Part shown: piece by piece, positions 1-6,575 of the stretch
Numbering within the stretch: the stretch's first letter is position 1
How the letters are laid out: each line of letters opens with the position of its first letter
Assembly (NCBI GenBank): GCA_964589725.1
Contig: CAZPUJ010000363.1
Location: 1 to 19,126, forward strand
From: CAYSHJ01 sp964589725
GTDB lineage: Bacteria; Planctomycetota; Planctomycetia; Planctomycetales; Planctomycetaceae
Length of the DNA: 19,126 nt
Reading direction: 5' to 3'
The notes under the pieces: generated by a model
What the model was told of the DNA's origin: nothing
Seen by the model: the letters and a program-made list of their open reading frames with translations, nothing else
The model's database searches: none
Program-made: the position numbers and the translations under genes

Positions 1-501
1 GGCGATCACGATCGGTTCTTGAAGACGTACTTCAACGAGATTCCCGGTTGCTACTTCGCCGGAGACGGCGCTCGCCGCGACGAGGATGGTTACTACTGGG
101 TCATGGGCCGCGTCGATGATGTGCTCAACGTGGCCGGCCACCGCCTGAGCACGATGGAGGTCGAAAGCGCGTTGGTCTCGCACCCGAAAGTCGCCGAGGC
201 GGCGGTTGTCGGCTTCCCGCACGACATCAAGGGTGAAGGCATTTGCTGCTTCGTCACGCTCAAAGGCATCGAAGGGGACGAGGAGACGAAGAAGGAATTG
301 ACCCACCACGTGCGCAAGCAAATCGGCGCGTTGGCGACTCCCGACCAGATTCGTTTCGCCGCCGTCTTGCCCAAGACTCGTTCGGGCAAAATCATGAGGC
401 GCCTACTGCGAGACATTGCCGCCGGCCGCGAGCGGACTCAAGACACGACCACGCTCGAAGATTTTTCGGTGCTGGCCAAGCTGCGCGAGTCGGACGAATA
501 A
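1..501 (+). CDS. acs: Acetyl-CoA synthetase (AMP-forming), C-terminal part, 5' truncated by window edge
   Basis: The frame is open from base 1 to a TAA at 499-501 and gives about 166 residues, the last quarter of a protein family usually near 650 residues. Visible family motifs are GDGARRDEDGYYWVMGRVDD (the AMP-binding hinge region), the downstream NVAGHRLSTMEVESAL core of the C-terminal lid domain, and PKTRSGKIMRR near the end. The lysine in SGKIMRR is the catalytic lysine that is reversibly acetylated in known Acs enzymes. The family converts acetate, ATP and CoA to acetyl-CoA through acetyl-AMP in the cytoplasm. The start and most of the adenylation domain lie outside the window. Propionyl-CoA synthetase is a close alternative, but the motif wording favours Acs. 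No link to the downstream cytochrome genes is evident. Confidence 0.93.
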   Translation, partial: GDHDRFLKTYFNEIPGCYFAGDGARRDEDGYYWVMGRVDDVLNVAGHRLSTMEVESALVSHPKVAEAAVVGFPHDIKGEGICCFVTLKGIEGDEETKKELTHHVRKQIGALATPDQIRFAAVLPKTRSGKIMRRLLRDIAAGRERTQDTTTLEDFSVLAKLRESDE

Positions 502-901
502 GGTCAACCGGCGGATGACCTGTACGAACCGCTCGCCGGCAATATCGTGTTGGAGCAGTGTCAAGCAGCCGTCGACTTGGTCGGGCATCGCTCAGTGGCC
601 TTGAACGCTTGAAGTGCTGTGATGGATAAGAAAGCTTGGACATATCAATTCGCGAAGTGATTCGAGCAACGTGGATTGGACAAGGCATCGAGGTATGTTG
701 GTTGGCGCAACCCGGCAGGAGTGCCGCGGTGCAAGTCGTGCGGACCCGGCAAACTCGGAAAGTCGGTATCCACCAAGCTGGCAGACACGATGCACTCGCA
801 ACTCGTGACCGGAACCTATGAGGCGAAAGATCGAAGGCCGTGGAGTTGGAACAAAGATAGAGCGCGACGTTGGCAGCGAAGACAAACTCGCCACAACTGA
901 T
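502..901. other. Intergenic stretch without supported gene (acs to tRNA-Leu)
   Basis: About 400 bases with only short overlapping reading frames on both strands (60-75 codons), none with a recognisable domain, a good ribosome-binding site or plausible amino-acid composition. I looked for an integrase or attachment-site duplication next to the tRNA gene and saw none. The stretch may be decayed coding sequence, but I cannot name a parent gene. Confidence 0.5.
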
Positions 902-987
902 TAGCCGAGGCGGGACTCGAACCCGCACGCTCCTTTCGGAACCCAGGATTTTAAGTCCTGTGCGTCTGCCACTTTCGCCACTCGGCC
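902..987 (-). tRNA. tRNA-Leu (anticodon UAA)
   Basis: Read on the minus strand, the 86-base sequence starts GGCCGAGTGGCG and ends GCCTCGGCTA. The acceptor stem pairs GGCCGAG with CTCGGCT (one G-U pair at 1-72, as I recall for E. coli tRNA-Leu(UAA)), the anticodon arm is CAGGA-CTTAAAA-TCCTG with anticodon TAA, a long class II variable arm (GTTCCGAAAGGAGC) follows, and the T arm is GCGGG-TTCGAGT-CCCGC. No CCA is encoded after the discriminator A. It is transcribed leftwards, opposite to the cytochrome operon. The intact arms leave little doubt about identity. Confidence 0.96.
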
Positions 988-1148
988 GGCTGGGCGACAT
1001 GCTAGGCGGTGGCGTCACGAAGGAAAACGGCCACGAAGCTCAGCTTTTTCAAAAAGCGGGGCGTCGGCGTTGCTGTACAACGGCGGAAGCCCGGCGTAAT
1101 TTGCTGCCGCATCGAGGACGCGGGAATCAGGAGGCAGCGGAGCACGGG
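988..1148. other. Leader region between tRNA-Leu and the CNB/ferredoxin gene
   Basis: 161 bases that must hold the promoters of both the leftward tRNA gene and the rightward operon, though I see no convincing -35/-10 pair. The frame of the downstream gene stays open back through this stretch and into the tRNA, but this extension is Arg-rich and lacks any domain. A perfect small palindrome GCTTTTTCAAAAAGC lies at 1043-1057. An AGGAGG at 1129-1134 precedes the chosen ATG by 14 bases. Confidence 0.5.
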
Positions 1149-3416
1149 ATGGCACGCATCGTCACGAATCTTCCCGCGGAGTTTGAAAACGTCGCCGCGG
1201 CGGCGGGACCGGAAGATGAACTGCTCACGGCGGACGAACTCGCTGTGCTGTCGATCTTCGAGTCGCTGAAGAAAGCGCCGTCGTTCGAGAAATTTCCCGG
1301 CTCGACGTTGTTGCGGAAGTGCCGGCGCGGACGCGTGCTCGTCGAGCAAGGCGAAGCCGGCGCGACGGCCTTCACGATTCTGACCACTCGGGATGTCATT
1401 CGCCTGCGCGAAGTACAGGTGCAGGCGATTCGAGACACGTTGGCCGTGAAGTCTGCGGGCAGGTCGCGAGAAGTGCAGCATCAATATTTCGCGGCGTTGA
1501 GCGACTCCGAGCTGCGGCAACGCGAGCGCGAGTACGCCACGGAAATCGATCAACTCCGACCGCAGGCGGAAGAACTCGAACGGCCGGAGAATCGCGACAA
1601 CGCCTCGTTAAGACAGCGAGCGACCGCTCACCTGCTGGTCGATCTGCAAGGGCAGACGTCGCGTGGATCGTGGTGGCAGCGCGTCGCTCGCGTGCTGACC
1701 GGACGGCGGACGCGCGGACGCATTTTGCCAAAGTGGATCGCGATCGATGGGGCCGATGTGAATGCCGCCACGAAGATGGCGTCGCTCCATGAGGGAGACC
1801 TCTTTGGCGAAATGAGTTGCATGAACCGTGCTCCGCGTTCGGCGTCGGTCATTGCCGAGCAGGATTGCTACATGCTCGAAATGCTCCGCAATGTGCTCGA
1901 CATGTTGCACAACGACCCGGCGTACAAGGAGCGGATGGATGCGACCTACCGGCAAAGAGTACTCGAAGGGCACATCCGCCGGCTGTCGATCTTCGAGGAA
2001 CTGACCGACGCTGAGTTTGCTCGCTTGCGTGACGCGATCGAGTTGGTCGAGGTGCCGACCGGCGGGTTGATCTTCGAACAGTTTGATCCGTCGGACAGTT
2101 TTTACGTGATTCGCAGCGGACTCGTGAAAGTTGTGGCGAACGCCTGGACGCAGCTTCGCGCGGCGGAACTTGCGACGGCAGTTCAGTGGACCGCGATCGG
2201 CAGTGACATCACAAGCCCCGCCCACCATTTGAAGGTCACGGTTGTCAAATCGCTGCCCCAAGAGGCGTTCGAGGCAGCCGAGCGAATCGCTCAATCGAAG
2301 ACGCCGGCTGAATCCGATCAATCGACTCTGCTCGCGGGAATCAATCAGTTCATTCGCAGCGGCACGCTGCACACGCGGCTGGGTAAGACGACCGGCGACG
2401 TCGCGGTCGCGGTCGAGAGCGTGACGATCGCGCTGGCGATCAACGATTATCCGGACGACCCGAGGAAGTGGTCGGACATCGAAGCTCGCACGTTTCATCG
2501 CTTGCTCTTGGAACACGTCTTCTCGAACGGCATGCCGCGACGAGCTGCGACAGCCGGGCCGCGGCGAACGCTGAGTTATCTCGGTCGCGGCGATTACTTC
2601 GGTGAGATCGGTTTGATCGCGAATGAGCCTCGCAGTGCAACGGTGTACGCCTACGATCATCCCGACGGTGGAGCGAACCAGCGAGTTCCCGATTCGCGCA
2701 CCGGCGCGGTGCCGTCGCGTGTCGAGTTGGTGAAGATCAGTCGCGAAGCGTTTCAAAATCTGGTGACGTCGTCGCCGAAGCTGAAGGCAAAGGTTGAGCA
2801 AGTCATCGCGGAGCGGCGTCAGCGGTCGGTTCAGCGAGAATCAGCGGACGCTTCCAGTTTGCTGGCCAGTCAGGGGCAGTCGCCCGAGTTCGAACAGTTG
2901 GGCCTGATTCAAGGCCAGAAGCTGATGCTGATCGACCTCGATCGTTGCACGCGCTGCAATCAATGCGTCGAGGCGTGTGTGGCGGCTCACGACGACGGTC
3001 GCACGCGGCTGTATCTGGACGGGCCACGTTACGAAAACTTTTTGGTGCCGATCTCGTGCCGTTCGTGCCTGGACCCGGTCTGTATGATCGGTTGTCCAGT
3101 TGGCTCGATCAATCGGGGCGAGCGAGGCGAGATCGTCATCGAGAACTGGTGCATCGGCTGCGGCATGTGTGCCGATCAGTGCCCGTACGGCTCGATCGTG
3201 ATGAATCCGCTGACGACGACGGTGGACCTCAGCCCGCAAGCCCGCGCGGTTCTTGGCCCGGACACCGAATTGAAGTCGATCACCGAACAAGCGGTCGTGT
3301 GCGACTTGTGCAGTTCGCTGCCCAGCCAGGAACCGTCGTGCGTGTACGCCTGCCCGCACGACGCGGCAATGCGCGTGAACGCTCAGGACTTCTTTCTGAG
3401 CGGGAGGTCGCCATGA
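1149..3416 (+). CDS. Tandem cyclic-nucleotide-binding domains fused to a four-[4Fe-4S] ferredoxin module
   Basis: 755 residues, no signal peptide or membrane segment, so cytoplasmic. Two CNB (cAMP-receptor type) domains come first. Their phosphate-binding cassettes are FGEMSCMNRAPRSASV (219-234) and FGEIGLIANEPRSATV (484-499). Both keep the Glu (221, 486) and Arg (230, 495) that hold the cyclic phosphate, in the same register as protein kinase A. Each CNB is split by an insertion of roughly 130-140 residues before the cassette. The C-terminal 150 residues carry four cysteine groups: 600/603/606/610, 637/640/645/649, 668/671/674/678 and 718/721/731/735, the layout of DmsB/NrfC-type electron-transfer subunits. 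No HTH is seen, so this is not a CRP-type regulator. I chose ATG 1149 because the open frame upstream overlaps the tRNA and has no domain; an AGGAGG precedes it. It heads the operon and probably passes electrons to or from the membrane protein that follows. The ligand and direction of flow are inference. Confidence 0.88.
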   Translation: MARIVTNLPAEFENVAAAAGPEDELLTADELAVLSIFESLKKAPSFEKFPGSTLLRKCRRGRVLVEQGEAGATAFTILTTRDVIRLREVQVQAIRDTLAVKSAGRSREVQHQYFAALSDSELRQREREYATEIDQLRPQAEELERPENRDNASLRQRATAHLLVDLQGQTSRGSWWQRVARVLTGRRTRGRILPKWIAIDGADVNAATKMASLHEGDLFGEMSCMNRAPRSASVIAEQDCYMLEMLRNVLDMLHNDPAYKERMDATYRQRVLEGHIRRLSIFEELTDAEFARLRDAIELVEVPTGGLIFEQFDPSDSFYVIRSGLVKVVANAWTQLRAAELATAVQWTAIGSDITSPAHHLKVTVVKSLPQEAFEAAERIAQSKTPAESDQSTLLAGINQFIRSGTLHTRLGKTTGDVAVAVESVTIALAINDYPDDPRKWSDIEARTFHRLLLEHVFSNGMPRRAATAGPRRTLSYLGRGDYFGEIGLIANEPRSATVYAYDHPDGGANQRVPDSRTGAVPSRVELVKISREAFQNLVTSSPKLKAKVEQVIAERRQRSVQRESADASSLLASQGQSPEFEQLGLIQGQKLMLIDLDRCTRCNQCVEACVAAHDDGRTRLYLDGPRYENFLVPISCRSCLDPVCMIGCPVGSINRGERGEIVIENWCIGCGMCADQCPYGSIVMNPLTTTVDLSPQARAVLGPDTELKSITEQAVVCDLCSSLPSQEPSCVYACPHDAAMRVNAQDFFLSGRSP

Positions 3417-3427
3417 ATGTGGTGCAA

Positions 3428-3493
3428 ATGCGGATTGCGGATTGCTGGCCTGGTCGTGTTTTCTTCCGCCTTCCGAATGCCGACTTCCGCCTT
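3428..3493. repeat. Short degenerate repeat spacer
   Basis: The spacer contains the tandem GCGGATTGCGGATT near 3430 and two copies of TTCCGCCTT (about 3470 and 3486) around CCGAATGCCGAC. Such GCGGATT/CCGCCTT strings occur as dispersed low-complexity spacers in several bacterial genomes. I can show only the local repetition, not its copy number elsewhere. Confidence 0.35.
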
Positions 3494-3498
3494 GGAGG
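3494..3498 (+). promoter_or_regulatory. Ribosome-binding site deciding a GTG start
   Basis: GGAGG lies 6 bases before GTG 3505. The frame is open further upstream to an ATG at 3442, but the 21 extra residues come from the repeat spacer and have no comparable ribosome-binding site, so GTG 3505 is preferred. Confidence 0.6.
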
Positions 3499-3504
3499 CT
3501 GTCC

Positions 3505-4890
3505 GTGCTGATTGATCGGTCGCACAAAGCGTGGTTTGCGGTATCCGTGGCGATGGTGATGATCGCCGCGGCTGCGTATGCCGGCTATGCTCCGTCGACG
3601 GTGTATGGAGCCAGCGGCGGCAGCCTGCCGGGACTTCTGTTCGGCAGTGTTGGTTCGGCGATGATGATCTTTGCCGCGCTCTTGGCCGTGCGCAAGCGGC
3701 TTCCGACCTGGCGAGTCGGCTCCGCGCAGTTCTGGTTACGTGGACATATTTGGCTCGGCACAGTCGGCTTCCTGTTCATTCTGTTTCATTCCGGCTTCGG
3801 TTGGGGCGGATTGCTCGAAAACCTGTTGTGGATCACGTTTGGTTGGACCGTGCTCACGGGCTTCGTCGGTGTCGCGTTGCAACAGGTGATCCCGCGATTG
3901 CTGACGACGCGCGTGCCACTCGAAACGATGGTCGCTCAAATTCCGTTCCTGTCCCGCACGATGTTGTTTCGCGCCGATCAGCTCATCGCGAAACAAGTCG
4001 GAGTTTTGGACGTCGAATTTGAATCGCTTAAGCCGTTCGCCAAAGCAGTCCTCCAACAGCAGCGAGTTCTGAAACGCGAATCCGATTTTCCGAAGGAACT
4101 TGCAAAGGTCTATGCCAATGTCCCGATACCAGAAGGCGACGCAAAGAAAATTCACGGAGCCGAAAGTTCCGCTGCGACGCCCGCAAAGTCTCCTCTCCCT
4201 TTGGGAGAGGGTGGCCGAAGGCCGGGTGAGGAACCGGAGGCCAATCAAGCCACGAGCGCAGTAACCGCAGCGACTGCTGCGAGTGCCGTCGCGCCGAAGC
4301 CCAAATCACCGTTGGAACTGATGCGCGAAAAGGCTGCCGCGAAATCAGCCGACACGATGGCCACCGGCCCGCAGGCCGCCGAAACAGTCGCTGTTTCGGC
4401 CCCGGCAGATGCTCCGAAACCGTTGACCGTGGACAAAGCCGTCGCCATCGCGCCGCCCGTCGTCAAAAGACCAGCTCCGGTCACGAAGCCGATAACATCG
4501 CCGCCAGACTCTTCCGTGAGCGCTCAATCCAAACCAAAAACATCCGCACCGGTTTCATCAGCTCAGTTGGCCGCACTGCGAGACTTCCACATTCGCGTCG
4601 TGCGACCGTTCCTGCACGCCGGCCAATCACCGCGGCATCGGCTGGATGAGGCGAACGCCGCGCAGCGTTTGTTCGCTCACTTGAATGCCGACTTGCCCGC
4701 CGAATTACATGAGACGGTGCGGCGGATTGAAGAGTCCTGCGACGAACGGCGACAGTATGTGGCTCAACAACGACTGCATCGCTGGCTGCACTGGTGGCTG
4801 ATTCTGCACATCCCGCCATCGATTGCGTTATTGGTATTGTTCGTCGCGCACGTCGTCGTGTCGCTGCGCGTGGTGCCGTTTGGAGAATGA
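3505..4890 (+). CDS. Dihaem cytochrome b-like integral membrane protein with long Ala/Pro-rich cytoplasmic insert
   Basis: 461 residues with about five membrane segments: near 9-28, 43-62, 80-100, 104-126 and 431-453. Two helices each carry a histidine pair 14 residues apart, H81/H95 and H435/H449, the arrangement used in cytochrome b/b6 to bind two stacked b haems across a membrane. By the positive-inside rule H81 and H435 lie near the cytoplasmic face, H95 and H449 near the outside. Between segments 4 and 5 are about 300 residues, predicted cytoplasmic: a helical part, then an Ala/Pro/Lys-rich linker (about 220-355), then another helical part. The linker contains a palindromic repeat read in frame (residues ~229-243). 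I do not recognise a named family. The neighbours suggest it accepts or donates quinol electrons and links the Fe-S protein inside to the c-type cytochromes outside. Quinone-site residues cannot be assigned from sequence alone. Confidence 0.8.
   Translation: MLIDRSHKAWFAVSVAMVMIAAAAYAGYAPSTVYGASGGSLPGLLFGSVGSAMMIFAALLAVRKRLPTWRVGSAQFWLRGHIWLGTVGFLFILFHSGFGWGGLLENLLWITFGWTVLTGFVGVALQQVIPRLLTTRVPLETMVAQIPFLSRTMLFRADQLIAKQVGVLDVEFESLKPFAKAVLQQQRVLKRESDFPKELAKVYANVPIPEGDAKKIHGAESSAATPAKSPLPLGEGGRRPGEEPEANQATSAVTAATAASAVAPKPKSPLELMREKAAAKSADTMATGPQAAETVAVSAPADAPKPLTVDKAVAIAPPVVKRPAPVTKPITSPPDSSVSAQSKPKTSAPVSSAQLAALRDFHIRVVRPFLHAGQSPRHRLDEANAAQRLFAHLNADLPAELHETVRRIEESCDERRQYVAQQRLHRWLHWWLILHIPPSIALLVLFVAHVVVSLRVVPFGE
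4192..4232. repeat. Dispersed palindromic repeat inserted in frame (CCTCTCCC-TTT-GGGAGAGG type)
   Basis: CCTCTCCC (4192-4199) pairs with GGGAGAGG (4203-4210) across a TTT loop, followed by a second small hairpin GGCC-GAA-GGCC (4213-4223) and GGGTGAGG. It lies in the variable linker of the cytochrome b-like gene and is translated as PLPLGEGGRRPGEEP. I recall this motif as a common intergenic REP-like element in planctomycetes and other bacteria; here it is coding. Confidence 0.75.
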
Positions 4891-4916
4891 ACTGGTTGAA
4901 GGGTGAAGGTTGAAAC

Positions 4917-6575
4917 ATGTCTCGTTCGAGCCGCGAACTCTCCAATCGCGTTGAAATTGACGTGCATTCGCACCCCAACCGATTTCGTCGCGCGACATGG
5001 TGGCTGGCGCTGTGGGTTGGAGTCTGCTCGCTGCTGTGGTTGTCTTGGCAGACCGTGCTGGGCGAACATCAAATCTATCAAGCCGGTCCTGTGTCGTTGC
5101 CGCATCGGTTGATTGAGAGCGACTGCGCGATGTGCCACACCACTTGGGCTCCGTTGAAGCGGCTCATCAGCTTCAGTGGCGTCGAGGATGACACTCGCGA
5201 CGGGGGGCATTCGATCGACAGTGCGAAATGTGAAACCTGTCACCGCGTCACGGCTCACCACGAGAACCAAGTGCCAGCACACCACAAAGTTTCGTGCGCG
5301 GCATGTCATCAGGAGCACCAAGGACCGGAAATGCTGGCTCGCCCCAGCAACCACCATTGCGTCGCATGCCATGCCGATTTGAAGATTACCGCCGGACCAA
5401 CAAAGACGTTCGCATCGCGAGTGACGCGATTTGACCACGCGAACGGTCATCCCGAATTCGCCTGCGTGCTGCTGGTCAAGAATCTTGCTGATGGCGGTGG
5501 CGAGATCGGTGATAAGCATGGGGTTCGCCGTGTCCTTGAACACTTTCAACGCCCGGGCGAACGACAGGCACGTTGGCAAGATCGCGGACGCCTCCGATTC
5601 AATCATGCCGCACATTTCAATCATGACGCGCATTTGAAGGCCGAATACGACTCCAACGGCCAGAGGGTTCACGGACTGATCGGCAAGGATCGGAAATTCA
5701 CCAACCTGTCTCACAGTTGCGAAGTTTGCCACGTGCCAGATCACGATCGACGGTACATGCTGCCGATCTCGTACGAGCGACATTGCAAAGAGTGCCATCC
5801 TCTCTTGTTCGACCAGGAAGGTTTTCGCAATCAGCTCGTGCCGCACCGCGCGCCCGAAGTGGTTCGCGGTTTCTTGACCGAGATCTACACGCTGCGCGCG
5901 TTGAACGAAGAGCCGGCTTCAGGCGGCGGACAGCCGGCGGTCACGGACACTCCCTCGCAAGCGATTCCCGGTCATCGAGATTTCCAAAAGTTGAACAAGC
6001 TGCAAGCGACTGACGTGCAAAGCGCGGTCGCAATGGCCGAGGAACTCGCGCTGCACCATCGGCATCGACTGTTTGGCTATGAAGCGGCGGGCGGCTGCCG
6101 GTACTGCCATCAGGTCGAACTGGACTCTGCGATCAGGCCCGAGGATGTACAGACCCCGCACATACTGAGCAACTGGCGGATCGTTCCGCCGAACATTCCC
6201 GAGCGCTGGCTGGTACATAGCGACTTCCACCATGAGCCGCATCGGCTACTGAGTTGCACCACCTGCCATGCGGACATCGGCCAAAGTCAGAGCACTGGTG
6301 ATGTGAATCTCCCATCGATCGAAGTCTGCCGCGTGTGCCACTCGTCAGACCCGAGTGCGAGGGCTCAATTCTTCTCATCGCCTTTGGCCAAGGGAGCGCC
6401 GCCTCGGACAGATCGCCACCAGTCACTTCAGGAATTATTGTCGCGCGCGAACCAAGGTGCTCGCACCGACTGCGTCGAGTGCCATCGGTATCACGACCCC
6501 GCCAAAGAAAAGTTGAATGGGCCGTTCGTGCCGACGCGATCGCCCGGCGGATCGGCGACGAGGGACGACGAATGA
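4917..6575 (+). CDS. Membrane-anchored decahaem cytochrome c
   Basis: 552 residues. An N-terminal hydrophobic segment (about 28-47, Trp/Leu-rich) without a clear cleavage site suggests a membrane anchor with the rest outside the cytoplasm. Ten CxxCH haem-binding motifs start at Cys 70, 105, 127, 148, 268, 290, 394, 447, 471 and 519. The first four are clustered with nearby histidines (VTAHH, PAHH) as in cytochrome c3/c7-type folds; residues 150-267 and 295-393 contain no haem. The start ATG is preceded by GTGAAGG 9 bases away and lies 26 bases after the cytochrome b-like gene; the stop overlaps the next start as ATGA. It is the likely first periplasmic electron carrier after the b haems. An enzymatic function (for example in the octahaem reductase group) cannot be excluded, but I see no CxxCK active-site motif. 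Confidence 0.9.
   Translation: MSRSSRELSNRVEIDVHSHPNRFRRATWWLALWVGVCSLLWLSWQTVLGEHQIYQAGPVSLPHRLIESDCAMCHTTWAPLKRLISFSGVEDDTRDGGHSIDSAKCETCHRVTAHHENQVPAHHKVSCAACHQEHQGPEMLARPSNHHCVACHADLKITAGPTKTFASRVTRFDHANGHPEFACVLLVKNLADGGGEIGDKHGVRRVLEHFQRPGERQARWQDRGRLRFNHAAHFNHDAHLKAEYDSNGQRVHGLIGKDRKFTNLSHSCEVCHVPDHDRRYMLPISYERHCKECHPLLFDQEGFRNQLVPHRAPEVVRGFLTEIYTLRALNEEPASGGGQPAVTDTPSQAIPGHRDFQKLNKLQATDVQSAVAMAEELALHHRHRLFGYEAAGGCRYCHQVELDSAIRPEDVQTPHILSNWRIVPPNIPERWLVHSDFHHEPHRLLSCTTCHADIGQSQSTGDVNLPSIEVCRVCHSSDPSARAQFFSSPLAKGAPPRTDRHQSLQELLSRANQGARTDCVECHRYHDPAKEKLNGPFVPTRSPGGSATRDDE

Larger units (their letters stand above)
3413..3511 (+). other. Possible 32-codon linking ORF within repeat-like spacer
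   Basis: An ATG overlaps the stop of the preceding gene as ATGA (3413-3416) and opens a 32-codon frame that ends with TGA at 3509-3511, just past the GTG start of the next gene at 3505. Its translation is rich in degenerate repeats of the kind made by tandem GCGGATT and TTCCGCCTT units, so it is unlikely to be a functional peptide, but it could couple translation of the two neighbours. Low confidence that it is expressed. Confidence 0.25.

Noticed and set aside
902..987. tRNA gene as integration site of a mobile island
   Set aside because: No integrase, no repeated tRNA 3' end and no phage or plasmid gene is seen nearby.
1043..1057. Intrinsic terminator (GCTTTTTCAAAAAGC)
   Set aside because: Perfect palindrome but with an A/T stem and practically no loop; no gene ends before it on either strand.
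870..1148. N-terminal extension of the CNB/ferredoxin gene by 93 codons
   Set aside because: It would overlap the tRNA-Leu gene, is Arg-rich without a domain, and a Shine-Dalgarno-like AGGAGG precedes the ATG at 1149.
1608..2801. 397-codon open frame on the minus strand
   Set aside because: Antisense to the CNB/ferredoxin gene, with skewed composition and no recognisable motif.
1149..3416. CRP/FNR-type transcription regulator
   Set aside because: CNB domains are present but there is no helix-turn-helix; the C-terminus is a four-cluster ferredoxin module.
4764..5846. 360-codon open frame on the minus strand
   Set aside because: Spans the end of the cytochrome b-like gene and half of the decahaem gene, both well supported on the other strand; no domain found.
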